NCBI GenBank assembly: GCA_018650165.1
Contig: JABIGM010000064.1
Span: 1-55,667 of the forward strand
Length of the DNA stretch: 55,667 nucleotides
Origin: Methanobacteriota archaeon
GTDB lineage: Archaea > Thermoplasmatota > Poseidoniia > Poseidoniales > Poseidoniaceae
Direction of reading: 5' to 3'
Under the pieces are notes generated by a model. That model saw only the letters and a list, made by a program, of their open reading frames with translations. It ran no database searches and was not told where the DNA came from. This document shows positions 46,781 to 55,529 of this stretch, one piece after another. The stretch's first letter is position 1, and every line of letters begins with the position of its first letter. The translations under genes and the position numbers were made by a program.

Positions 46781-46858
46781 GCCTCCCCGTAGGGGAGGCG
46801 GGACTTCAATGAGTCGGCACAGAACAAGTATTGATGAAGAGTGCCCCCTAGCAGCACC
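46781..46858. promoter_or_regulatory. Divergent spacer with stem abutting the reductase start codon
   Basis: GCCTCCCC (46781-46788) and GGGGAGGC (46792-46799) form a perfect 8-bp stem with triloop GTA. On the minus strand the 3' arm GGGGAGGC runs straight into the ATG of the reductase gene, so any GGAGG there would be paired. For the UbiD gene the stem lies 60 bases upstream. Confidence 0.5.
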
Positions 46859-48784
46859 ATGGCCTGGCGTAATATGACTCGTTGGCTAGCCCATCTGGAA
46901 AAGGAAGGAGAGTTACTGCGAATCACTGAACCGGTCGATGTCGAATTAGAAGCGGGCGCAATTGCAGACCGTTTAGTCAAGAGTGGCGGCTCTGCCGTTT
47001 TATTCGAGAAGCCGCGCCTTCCAAATGGAGAAATCAGTGAGATCCCACTTGCGATGAACTTGTTTGGAAGCCACGATAGAACCCTTAGAGCACTTGGAGC
47101 AGCGCATGACACTGAAATCGGCGACAGATTGGTTGCCTTGATGAAACCAGATATTGGACAAATATTGCGCAAACCCTGGACTGGTTTGCCATTACTACGT
47201 GACGCCATGTCAATGCCACCAAAAAAAGTCAGAAAGGGTTCATGTCAACGCATACGAATGGATACCGATGTAACTCAGTTGCCAATACCAAAGACGTGGC
47301 CAATGGATGGTGGCAGATACATTACATTACCATTAGTAGTAACCAAAGACCCATCTTCTGGGGAGCACAATCTTGGAATGTATCGTAGCCAAATATTTGG
47401 ACCAAAGGAAGTAGGGCTACATTGGCAAATTCACAAGCATGGAGCAGACCATGCCGATGCATGGCCCGATGGGAAAATGCCGATTGCGATTTGTATAGGT
47501 GGGCCTCCTGAATTGATTTTTTCAGCAATATCCCCTCTTCCGGATAACCTCGAGGAATACATGTTTGCAGGATTCCTAGCTAAGCGTCGCTTGAGAATAA
47601 CCAAAGCTTTGACTCAAAATTTGATGGTTCCCGCCGATGCAGATATCGTGATTGAAGGATGGGTCGATGCATCAAAGACTAGAACCGAAGGTCCGTTTGG
47701 CGACCATTTCGGTTTCTACTCATTGACTGGACAATACCCTGTGCTTAATGTCACCGCGATTACACGAAGGAAAAATGCAGTACTCCCCGCCACAATAGTT
47801 GGACAACCACCGATGGAAGATGGCTACCTTGGAGAAGCAATCGGGAAGCAATTCCGCCCAATCCTTTCTTTCCAACATAGAGATGTTCTTGATTTGCACC
47901 TACCTCTTGAAACTGGTTTCCATAACCTTGCAATTGTGAAGAGCAAACAGAGGTACCCACGCCAAGCACGAAAAACATGTCTTGGGTTGTTAGGAGCCGG
48001 GCAGATGATGTTCTTGAAAATCCTAGTTGCAACCGATGAAGACCCTAGCGACCTTGATGCGCTATTGGATGTCCTAAACGATCGGGTTGACCCAAATTCT
48101 GATTTGACAATTTTAGATGGGATGGTAAGTGATTCTTTGGAACCGGCTTCAACCTATGAGAATGTACATTCGAAATTAATAATCGATGCTACTACAATTA
48201 TTCCATCCGACCCAAGAAGTGGAAATCCCGTCGAAGGCTCTCCTATCGAAGAGTGCCCTCCTTGGAGAAGGGGTGAAGAAGAGGCGCCAGGAATTAACGA
48301 TTCACTACTAGACGAGATTTCAAAATTGGAATTAATTGAAGATTGCCTCCTCCTTAGAAATTCAATGCTCGTGGTAACTGTTGATATTGAAGGGAGGCCA
48401 AATCTACGCACGGGATTACAATGGCCAAATGAAGAGGCTGCAGCCGCTCAACGTGATAAAATAAGTCAATTGCGAAATTTAATTTGGCAATTGGACTCTC
48501 AAAAACAACTTCGCTGGCTATTTGTCACTGATAACGACTTGGATTTACATGGCAAAGGTGCTAATCGACGACTCCTGTGGCAACTCACTTCTCGCTTCGC
48601 AGTTGAACGTGATTTTATCATAGAGGATGGCAGAATATTCTGGGACGCTACAACTCCGATACCTTCCAATGAAGGGCCATCCACAGTAAGGCGTTGGCCA
48701 GGAATTACGATGCACGACCCTGAAACCCTCGAATCAATTGAAAGGTTTGACTTGCCGCCGTGGCCTAACAATTTGGTGATGTAA
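46859..48784 (+). CDS. UbiD family decarboxylase (MqnL-like)
   Basis: A 641-residue prenylated-FMN-dependent decarboxylase. Recognisable family segments are NLGMYRSQIFGPKEVGLHWQ, TEGPFGDHFGFYSLTG with the conserved Glu, and PPMEDGYLGEAIGKQF. It is longer than UbiD proper (about 490) and of the size of menaquinone-pathway MqnL. Its stop overlaps the start of a UbiA prenyltransferase (TAATG), supporting a joint role in quinone ring processing. ATG at 46859 is chosen; a GTG at 46841 would add six residues. No Shine-Dalgarno is evident, so a leaderless transcript is possible. The UbiX-type prenyl-FMN synthase is not in the window. Confidence 0.88.
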   Translation: MAWRNMTRWLAHLEKEGELLRITEPVDVELEAGAIADRLVKSGGSAVLFEKPRLPNGEISEIPLAMNLFGSHDRTLRALGAAHDTEIGDRLVALMKPDIGQILRKPWTGLPLLRDAMSMPPKKVRKGSCQRIRMDTDVTQLPIPKTWPMDGGRYITLPLVVTKDPSSGEHNLGMYRSQIFGPKEVGLHWQIHKHGADHADAWPDGKMPIAICIGGPPELIFSAISPLPDNLEEYMFAGFLAKRRLRITKALTQNLMVPADADIVIEGWVDASKTRTEGPFGDHFGFYSLTGQYPVLNVTAITRRKNAVLPATIVGQPPMEDGYLGEAIGKQFRPILSFQHRDVLDLHLPLETGFHNLAIVKSKQRYPRQARKTCLGLLGAGQMMFLKILVATDEDPSDLDALLDVLNDRVDPNSDLTILDGMVSDSLEPASTYENVHSKLIIDATTIIPSDPRSGNPVEGSPIEECPPWRRGEEEAPGINDSLLDEISKLELIEDCLLLRNSMLVVTVDIEGRPNLRTGLQWPNEEAAAAQRDKISQLRNLIWQLDSQKQLRWLFVTDNDLDLHGKGANRRLLWQLTSRFAVERDFIIEDGRIFWDATTPIPSNEGPSTVRRWPGITMHDPETLESIERFDLPPWPNNLVM

Positions 48785-49590
48785 TGGACCTCAAACAAAT
48801 TGCATCTTTTGTTAAAATTGAGCATACATTATTCAGTTTACCATTTGTATTCATTGGAGCTTTTATGGCCGGCGACCCCACTATATTCCAATTACTTTGG
48901 ATATTGATTGCAGCTGTTGGAGCAAGAGGGTTAGCAATGGGATTGAATCGGATCATCGACCGTAATATCGATGCGGAAAATCCGCGTACAGCAGGCCGGC
49001 ATTTGGCAGCAGGAACTATGTCTCTGCAAACGGCTTGGATCCTGTGTTGTGTATTCTTACTCATGCTAATAGGAGGGGCTTGGATGCTCAATCCATTATG
49101 CCTCTATCTTTCCCCAATCCCAGTAATCGTATTCATCATCTATCCTTACCTGAAAAGGTACACTTGGCTTTGCCACTGGTGGCTAGGCGGATGCTTAGCG
49201 CTCGCACCAGCAGGTGCATGGGTAGCAATAACTGGAGAAATCTCTTCGAACTCTTGGTATCCAGATTTACTCTATGTCTCCATCGGAGTAGGATTGTGGA
49301 TTGCAGCATTTGATTTGGGATATGCACAAATGGATATTGAAAGCGATAAGAAAAATGGAGTAAAATCATTTCCTGCAAGGTTCCAACCCCCTGTTACAAT
49401 GACTGTTATGCTGCTCTCGATTCCATTGTGGGCATTTGCCTTTTCAGTAGTCTCTGTTGCCGGAACTGTAATTTCGCTGCTGTTTGTGATTACAGTACTC
49501 ACTGCCTCTGGTTCACAATTCCAAAAATGGTGGTTTAGAGCACATGTTTCCACTGGATGGATACTCTTGGCGGCAATGCAACTTTCATAG
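48784..49590 (+). CDS. UbiA family prenyltransferase (MqnP-like)
   Basis: A 268-residue membrane prenyltransferase with about eight helices. The first Asp-rich motif is N55-x3-D59-x3-D63 (NRIIDRNID), followed by AENPRTAGRHLAAG, typical of quinone-type UbiA/MqnP. The second is D177...D184-x3-D188 in DLGYAQMDIESD. It attaches a polyprenyl chain to an aromatic acid. Translation is coupled to the UbiD gene by one-base overlap. Menaquinone by the futalosine route is the best-supported reading given the UbiD length, but ubiquinone-like or lipid-related reactions by the same fold are alternatives. Confidence 0.9.
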   Translation: MDLKQIASFVKIEHTLFSLPFVFIGAFMAGDPTIFQLLWILIAAVGARGLAMGLNRIIDRNIDAENPRTAGRHLAAGTMSLQTAWILCCVFLLMLIGGAWMLNPLCLYLSPIPVIVFIIYPYLKRYTWLCHWWLGGCLALAPAGAWVAITGEISSNSWYPDLLYVSIGVGLWIAAFDLGYAQMDIESDKKNGVKSFPARFQPPVTMTVMLLSIPLWAFAFSVVSVAGTVISLLFVITVLTASGSQFQKWWFRAHVSTGWILLAAMQLS

Positions 49591-49613
49591 AGCGGCGTGA
49601 GCCCCCGTGATGT

Positions 49614-49991
49614 ATGAATCCAATCGTCAAGTCCCTACTTGAATTTAATCAGGCATTCGAAATACCTCGACGTGATGACCCTGGCTTAGGCCCAGATGAA
49701 CTTATTGAATTACGAATTAAACTCCTAACTGAGGAAGTTCAAGAATATGCCGAAGCCGCAAGGGCTGGCGATTTAGTAGAAGTGCTAGATGCTCTGGCTG
49801 ACATTGGATATATTCTTGCAGGAACAATAATCAATCATGGAATGCAAGATATTTATGATGATGCATTTGATGAAGTACATCGCTCCAATATGGCCAAATT
49901 AGTGGATGGTAAGGTCATTCGCAGAGAAGACGGAAAGGTACTGAAACCTGAAGGTTGGCAGCCGCCACAACTTGCGCAATTCCTCCAGTGA
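49614..49991 (+). CDS. MazG-like all-alpha NTP pyrophosphatase
   Basis: A 125-residue protein with the MazG/HisE all-alpha pyrophosphatase signature: E40-E41-x2-E44 (EEVQE) and E56-x2-D59, with D63 in LDALADIGY. The fold hydrolyses nucleoside triphosphates or phosphoribosyl-ATP. The C-terminal part (FDEVHRSNMAKLVDGKVIRREDGKV) is like stand-alone phage and Deinococcus MazG-like dUTPases and not like HisE. The likely role is cleansing the nucleotide pool. It is the third gene of a plus-strand run and 23 bases after ubiA. Confidence 0.85.
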   Translation: MNPIVKSLLEFNQAFEIPRRDDPGLGPDELIELRIKLLTEEVQEYAEAARAGDLVEVLDALADIGYILAGTIINHGMQDIYDDAFDEVHRSNMAKLVDGKVIRREDGKVLKPEGWQPPQLAQFLQ

Positions 49992-50023
49992 TTTATTGAG
50001 CAAGTGCCTTCCTAAGACATGAT

Positions 50024-50749
50024 ATGCGCACCGCTTTAGTGACCGGAGGGGGCCGCGGAATCGGAGCCGCTATCTCGAAAAGGTTAGCGAAAGATGGTTA
50101 CAGAATCCTCCTAACTTACTGTAATTCCTCAAAACCTGCTGAAATGGTAGTGGACGAAATTAGAAATTCGGGTATAGATGCTGTAGCAGTAAATTGTGAT
50201 GTAACCGACGCTAGAGAAGTTGCATTACTGGCAACACATCCATGGGTATCGACAGGTATTGAAGTTCTAGTCATAAACCATGGCAGATACGACCGTATAG
50301 ATGCCAAAGAACTCGATATTGATCACTTGAGGCGAACGATGTCAACCAACTTCGAAGGTGCTTTTTTGGTATGGGAGGCGATTAAGACTAACCTTGTCAG
50401 TAATGCCAGGATTTGTGTAATTGGTAGTCAATTAGGAACAAGGGGCTCCGCACACGGAGCAGACTATTCCGCCTCGAAGGCAGCTCTAGCAACGTGGGCT
50501 CGCTCCCTAGCACAATCACTTGCTCCTGAAGGCAAGAGGGTAAACATTGTCGCACCAGGCTTTGTCGACACAGATATTCTGGCAGGCGATAGTGAAGAAA
50601 AACGCTCTAGTAGAGAGGCAGAAGTCCCTCTAAAAAGAATTGGAACCCCCGAAGATATTGCAGGGACTGTCTCATTCCTAGTTGGTGAAGAATCAGATTA
50701 TATCACCGGTGCGGTGATACACGTTAATGGTGGGTTGTATCTCCCATAG
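50024..50749 (+). CDS. Short-chain dehydrogenase/reductase
   Basis: A 241-residue classical SDR. The NAD(P)-binding TGGGRGIG is at 7-14, NHG at 85-87 replaces the usual NAG, and the catalytic tetrad is N109, S135, Y148 and K152 (YSASK). The C-terminus VIHVNGGLYLP closes the fold in the usual way. Cofactor preference may be NADP given the basic Arg after the glycine motif, but substrate is unknown; FabG-like 3-oxoacyl reductase is one possibility. It lies 32 bases after the MazG gene and 11 before uvrB. Confidence 0.9.
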   Translation: MRTALVTGGGRGIGAAISKRLAKDGYRILLTYCNSSKPAEMVVDEIRNSGIDAVAVNCDVTDAREVALLATHPWVSTGIEVLVINHGRYDRIDAKELDIDHLRRTMSTNFEGAFLVWEAIKTNLVSNARICVIGSQLGTRGSAHGADYSASKAALATWARSLAQSLAPEGKRVNIVAPGFVDTDILAGDSEEKRSSREAEVPLKRIGTPEDIAGTVSFLVGEESDYITGAVIHVNGGLYLP

Positions 50750-50760
50750 GTTGTGAGAAT

Positions 50761-53046
50761 ATGAGTGACCCCTTCGACATATCGAAGGCCCTTGAAGGGG
50801 CGATAAAGGACCACTTGTCGCCCGAGATATCCCGATTTAGTTTACACTCTGAACATCTACCCGCTGGCGACCAAGAAAGTGCAATTGAGAAAATGGTTTT
50901 GCAATTGGAAAATAACCAATCGAGATGTGTGCTATTGGGCGTTACCGGCTCTGGCAAAACATTCGCAATGGCTCACATTATTGAGCGCCTAAATATTCCT
51001 ACTTTGATAATGAGCCACAACAAAACACTAGCGCGCCAATTGCATCAAGAGATGTCTGGATTATTTCCTGTAAATCGTGTCGAGTATTTTGTCTCTCACT
51101 ACGACTATTACCAACCTGAAGCATACTTACCAAAGAGGGATTTGTATATTGATAAAGAACTCTCAATCAATGAAAGAATCGAACAAGAACGGTTTGCAAC
51201 AGTCGCAAGTTTGGTTAGCCGCCCCGATTGTATCGTAGTTTCTTCCGTCTCCTGTATTTACGGATTAAACGCACCTGAAACATTCCTAGAATATCATTGT
51301 CGGACACATGTAGGTCAAACCATCGAACCGATAGATCTGATTAGAGAACTGGTTGCATTACAATATAATCGAACGACAACTGATCTCAAGCGAGGAGAAG
51401 TACGCCTACGCGGAGAAAACCTAGATATTTGGATGCCAAGTAGGGACGACCCTTTGCGAATTAGATTCGGATTTGATGGCGTTGAACACATACAAATTTG
51501 TGACCCGATTACATGGGAAATTCTTGATGAACTGGATGAGGCGTGGATTCACCCCAAAGAATTCTTCATGGTGTCCCCTGAAAGATTCGAAGCAGCCCTC
51601 GAGAATATTGAAACTGAACTTGATGGCCAAGTTGCTGGACTAAAAAGCGAAGGAAAGGACCTAGAAGCAAATCGCCTAGAACAACGAACAAGGTACGACC
51701 TTGAAATGCTTCGTGAGATTGGACACTGTACTGCTGTTGAAAACTATTCTATGCACTTTGATGGGCGCAATCATGGTGAGCGCCCGTATTGTTTACTGGA
51801 TTTCTTTGCAGCTGCTGCAAAGCAATTCCATGGCAATCCAGATAAATTTCTTGTGATAATGGATGAGTCACATGTAACGCTACCCCAGGTTGGCGGGATG
51901 TATGCGGGAGACAGGAGTCGGAAATTGAACTTAATTGAACATGGATTCAGGCTACCTTCTGCAGCTGATAATCGACCACTAAAAATTAATGAATTTCAAG
52001 AATTAGTTCCCCAGATGGTGTATGTTAGTGCCACGCCTGGTGAAAGAGAACTCCTACATCTCTGTGAAGTCACGGGTCAAGATGCCCCATTAGGGCTACG
52101 CCATATGGCCGGAGGCGGTGGCGTCGATACCCCCGAATATCCAAAGAAACACCCTGATTCAGAAAGTATGTACGACATGCTGCAGATAATAGAGGATATA
52201 CCACGTATGGAGATTCGACCTACTGGCCTACTTGACCCACTTATCGAAGTTAGGAATACCGAGGGGCAGATTGCCGACCTAATGTCGGAAATAAATTCAA
52301 GAATAGCGAAAGGTGAGCGGGCCTTAGTTACTGTTCTAACAATAAAATTCGCCGAAGAGGTTGCACAGTACCTCAATAAGATGGGAATCAAGGCTCACCA
52401 TCTACATTCAGAAATAGATACGATTGAGAGAACTGAAATCATCAATGCCCTACGAATAGGACACATTGATACAATCGTTGGAATAAATCTTCTCAGAGAA
52501 GGATTAGACATTCCGGAAGTTAGTTTGGTTGCGATCTTTGATGCTGACCGTCAAGGATTCCTAAGAAATGAAAGAAGCCTTCTGCAAACAATCGGTCGAG
52601 CCGCTAGAAACTCAAATGGCAAAGTCATCCTCTATGCTGATTCTATGAGCCCTCCAATGACTGCAGCAATACGTCAAACACTTGAACGAAGAGAAAGACA
52701 AACTGCCCATAATGAAAAACATGGAATAATCCCCTCTACGATTCAAAAAGCCCTGCCGCAAATGGGCAGCGATATTGACGAATTAATCGCTGGAACTTCT
52801 GGTGGCAAACGATTAGTGGGCTCTAAAGGTGGAAGGAAAGGTGGAGATTGGGCGAGTAATCTCAACGTTGGAGCCGGGCAATGGGCTCGCTCTAATTCAG
52901 TGACCAGTAACATTTCTCAACCAATTGAAGAAACTAATTTTTCAATTGAAGAATTAAAGGCAATGATGCAGCAAGCAGCATTAGAACTTGACTTCGAAAG
53001 AGCAGCAATGTTACGTGATATGATAGTGGAAATTGAATCACCATGA
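50761..53046 (+). CDS. uvrB: Excinuclease ABC subunit B
   Basis: A 761-residue DNA repair helicase that loads on damaged DNA delivered by UvrA and recruits UvrC. Walker A is GVTGSGKT (60-67); the beta-hairpin region HYDYYQPEAY follows, then MDESHVTLPQ (Walker B region), SATPG, INLLREGLDIPEVSLV and QTIGRAARN, and a C-terminal UVR motif (IEELKAMMQQAALELDFERAAMLRD). It is about 90 residues longer than bacterial UvrB. About 37 of these form an insertion after SATPG (around residues 435-475, Gly- and Pro-rich), and the linker before the UVR motif is also long. Such UvrABC genes in archaea are taken to be bacterial acquisitions. uvrA and uvrC are not in the window. Confidence 0.96.
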   Translation: MSDPFDISKALEGAIKDHLSPEISRFSLHSEHLPAGDQESAIEKMVLQLENNQSRCVLLGVTGSGKTFAMAHIIERLNIPTLIMSHNKTLARQLHQEMSGLFPVNRVEYFVSHYDYYQPEAYLPKRDLYIDKELSINERIEQERFATVASLVSRPDCIVVSSVSCIYGLNAPETFLEYHCRTHVGQTIEPIDLIRELVALQYNRTTTDLKRGEVRLRGENLDIWMPSRDDPLRIRFGFDGVEHIQICDPITWEILDELDEAWIHPKEFFMVSPERFEAALENIETELDGQVAGLKSEGKDLEANRLEQRTRYDLEMLREIGHCTAVENYSMHFDGRNHGERPYCLLDFFAAAAKQFHGNPDKFLVIMDESHVTLPQVGGMYAGDRSRKLNLIEHGFRLPSAADNRPLKINEFQELVPQMVYVSATPGERELLHLCEVTGQDAPLGLRHMAGGGGVDTPEYPKKHPDSESMYDMLQIIEDIPRMEIRPTGLLDPLIEVRNTEGQIADLMSEINSRIAKGERALVTVLTIKFAEEVAQYLNKMGIKAHHLHSEIDTIERTEIINALRIGHIDTIVGINLLREGLDIPEVSLVAIFDADRQGFLRNERSLLQTIGRAARNSNGKVILYADSMSPPMTAAIRQTLERRERQTAHNEKHGIIPSTIQKALPQMGSDIDELIAGTSGGKRLVGSKGGRKGGDWASNLNVGAGQWARSNSVTSNISQPIEETNFSIEELKAMMQQAALELDFERAAMLRDMIVEIESP

Positions 53047-53053
53047 CATAGTC

Positions 53054-54094
53054 ATGGGTTTCATATGCGAAAGCCGCACGCCATCATTCATGGGAATAGA
53101 CCCTGAGTCTTTTGACAAGCCCGTCGAAGACTATGATTTTGCGAAACTAACTGACGCTAGTTCGCTCATTGACCAGATGGCCTCCGCCGGTGGTTTCACT
53201 GCGACTAAACTCGCATACGCACGAGAGATTCTCACAAGTATGAAATCAGAACTCAATGAAGTGGATGGTGATGCTAGTAAAGTCACAAATTGGTTGTCAT
53301 TTCCTGCATGCCTCTGTGCAACGGGCACGAGGGGTTTCTTCGTCGAAGCAATAAAGCGAAAAATGTTCAATGTTGTTTCGACAACATGTGGCATGCTTGA
53401 CCATGATATTGCTAGGTCACACAAGCACTACTACCATGGATCATTTGAATTGGACGATATTGAACTGGGTGAACACCAGTTGATGCGACTTGGAAATGTG
53501 ATTGTTCCGAACTCGAGTTATGGTGAAATTATTGAAGCTGTAGTTATGCCTGTTCTTGAAGAAATTCGCAAGGATAGGCTCGCTGAAACTGGAAAACAGG
53601 GAGCAGATGCCTGGCTTGGATTCGGCTCTATACATCTTGTTTGGGAACTGGGCAAGCGTATAGGAACACCCGATTCCCTAATCTATTGGGCTTACAAAAA
53701 TCAAGTCCCCGTTTGTATCCCGGGAATTACTGATGGAAGTATTGGTGCACAATTATTCATGTTTAGACAGAAATACAGAGATTTCCACATCGATACACTT
53801 GCTGATGAACAAGTAATGAGTGACCTAACGTGGGATGTTGAGAAATCAAACGCCCTCATGGTAGGAGGAGGAATTTCCAAGCATCACGTTATTTGGTGGA
53901 ACCAATACCGCGGAGGACTTGATTCCGCCGTATACATCACTACAGCACCAGAACACGATGGGAGCCTTTCAGGTGCTCGTCTTCGTGAAGCAATTAGTTG
54001 GGGAAAAATGCGTCCTGAGGCGCCTAATGTCTGTGTGGAGGGTGATGCTTCAGTATTACTACCTCTGCTTGGAAGTGATTTATTCGGTGAGTGA
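53054..54094 (+). CDS. Deoxyhypusine synthase
   Basis: A 346-residue NAD-dependent enzyme that transfers the aminobutyl part of spermidine to a lysine of translation factor aIF5A. Visible family segments are LSFPACLCATGTRGFF, STTCGMLDHDIARS, NSSYGEIIEAVVMP, CIPGITDGSIGAQLF and the active-site K276 in GGGISKHHVIWW. The start is uncertain: ATG at 53054 lies eight bases after the uvrB stop; a TTG at 53033 inside uvrB would add seven residues, and an ATG at 53090 would remove 12. The archaeal/eukaryotic enzyme supports the archaeal origin of the window. Confidence 0.94.
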   Translation: MGFICESRTPSFMGIDPESFDKPVEDYDFAKLTDASSLIDQMASAGGFTATKLAYAREILTSMKSELNEVDGDASKVTNWLSFPACLCATGTRGFFVEAIKRKMFNVVSTTCGMLDHDIARSHKHYYHGSFELDDIELGEHQLMRLGNVIVPNSSYGEIIEAVVMPVLEEIRKDRLAETGKQGADAWLGFGSIHLVWELGKRIGTPDSLIYWAYKNQVPVCIPGITDGSIGAQLFMFRQKYRDFHIDTLADEQVMSDLTWDVEKSNALMVGGGISKHHVIWWNQYRGGLDSAVYITTAPEHDGSLSGARLREAISWGKMRPEAPNVCVEGDASVLLPLLGSDLFGE

Positions 54095-54095
54095 A

Positions 54096-55529
54096 ATGCG
54101 AACAATATTTCTTTCATTATTGATGGTAAGTGCATCACTAGCAGGATGCTTTGGCGATGATGAAAAGGAAGATATCGTAGCGACACCTTCGGTTTGGAAT
54201 TTTGAAAAACCTGATTTAACGTGGTACCATTTCCCTGGTGGAACCGATGCGTGGGGTAATGATGAGTTCGAATATACTGATAGAAACACCCCGTATGAAG
54301 CGGTTGGAACCTACTACGGAATAGGTATGTCAACGTTTGAGCCAACTATGGGGATTACACAAAATGACATGATGGTAATGAGTTCTTACGGGAATGGGCC
54401 TGCTGGCTCAACCGCAATTATTTCTTGTGACCTCATTGGAATGCACGATGTTTTGGATTACAATTGTGAAAATATCTATGACCCTTTTCTCCCGATTGCA
54501 AATTCCAATGACCCTTACATCTATGTTGACCCATGGACTAGTAGAATCATGAAATTCGATATGCATGCTTTGCTAGGAATGACTGTTGAATGGTCAGATG
54601 ATGAAGGTGCTAGTTGGAATGGCCCAAGTGTAGCAACACAAATTTACTCTGTTCAAGACCACCAAACAATCGCTAGTAGCAACATGCCCGCATTATTACA
54701 CCCAACTACCTGGATGTTCTGTATTAACGGAAATGCGCCACATCCACTCTGCTCTTCAAGTCAAGATGGAGGCGCTACATGGGGTCCTGAAACCTCAGGT
54801 GCTCCAGTTACCTGCAATTCAGGCGGCCTTTCAGCCCATTTAGTAGGGAGTGTTGATGGAAACTTCTACCGTGGAAACAAGGGATGTTCTGGAGATGGAT
54901 ATTCGGTATTTAGAACAACAAATGCCGGAATCAGTTGGACAGAGCATGTTCTACCAACTACTGAGACTGGTATCGCCAATACTTGGAATGCTGAAGAAGC
55001 TCAAGTCGAAGTCGATAGTGAAGGAAATGTCCATGCAATGTGGATGGGATTGGATAACATGCCATACTGGTCATATTCTGTGGACCAAGGCGATACATGG
55101 TCTAATGCCACAATGATCGCTCCGCCAATCAACCTTTCAGGCACAGGGTTCCCAGTTGTTGTTGCAGGTGACGCAGGAACTGTTGCATTCGGTTACGTGG
55201 GTGAGACTGAAGGAGATGAAGAAACATGGAATGCATACCTCACTTATACCACAGATGCGTTTAACGAAACTCCTCTTCTCACAACGGTTCAACTCAACAC
55301 CGAAGGAGATCCAATCGACATAGAAAACGACTGTGGCTACAACCGATGTGGCGGGCTTGGTGACTTCTTAGACATCAGAGTCGATGCATATGGCCGTACT
55401 TGGTTCGCATTGTCGCACAACTTGGCAGACAAGGGAATCTTCGCTACAATTAGTTCAGGGCCAAGTCTTCGTGGTGAAAATATCACTATGCTTCCAGATA
55501 TGCCACTAGGTGGAATACAGACTCTTTGA
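54096..55529 (+). CDS. Secreted lipoprotein with Asp-box (BNR) repeats
   Basis: A 477-residue exported protein. The N-terminus MRTIFLSLLMVSASLAGCFG is a lipoprotein signal with C18 as the lipidated cysteine; DDEKED follows as a linker. The body carries four Asp-box motifs of the S-x-D-x-G-x-T-W type: SDDEGASW near residue 166, SQDGGATW near 222, TTNAGISW near 275 and SVDQGDTW near 328. These indicate a sialidase/photosystem-assembly-like beta-propeller. Catalytic sialidase Arg and Tyr residues were not identified, so an enzymatic role is not claimed. GGTGA stands about six bases before the ATG, at the end of the deoxyhypusine synthase gene. Confidence 0.8.
   Translation: MRTIFLSLLMVSASLAGCFGDDEKEDIVATPSVWNFEKPDLTWYHFPGGTDAWGNDEFEYTDRNTPYEAVGTYYGIGMSTFEPTMGITQNDMMVMSSYGNGPAGSTAIISCDLIGMHDVLDYNCENIYDPFLPIANSNDPYIYVDPWTSRIMKFDMHALLGMTVEWSDDEGASWNGPSVATQIYSVQDHQTIASSNMPALLHPTTWMFCINGNAPHPLCSSSQDGGATWGPETSGAPVTCNSGGLSAHLVGSVDGNFYRGNKGCSGDGYSVFRTTNAGISWTEHVLPTTETGIANTWNAEEAQVEVDSEGNVHAMWMGLDNMPYWSYSVDQGDTWSNATMIAPPINLSGTGFPVVVAGDAGTVAFGYVGETEGDEETWNAYLTYTTDAFNETPLLTTVQLNTEGDPIDIENDCGYNRCGGLGDFLDIRVDAYGRTWFALSHNLADKGIFATISSGPSLRGENITMLPDMPLGGIQTL

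Noticed and set aside
54096..55529. Active sialidase
   Set aside because: Only Asp-box repeats, which are structural, are visible; the catalytic Arg triad and Tyr were not identified.
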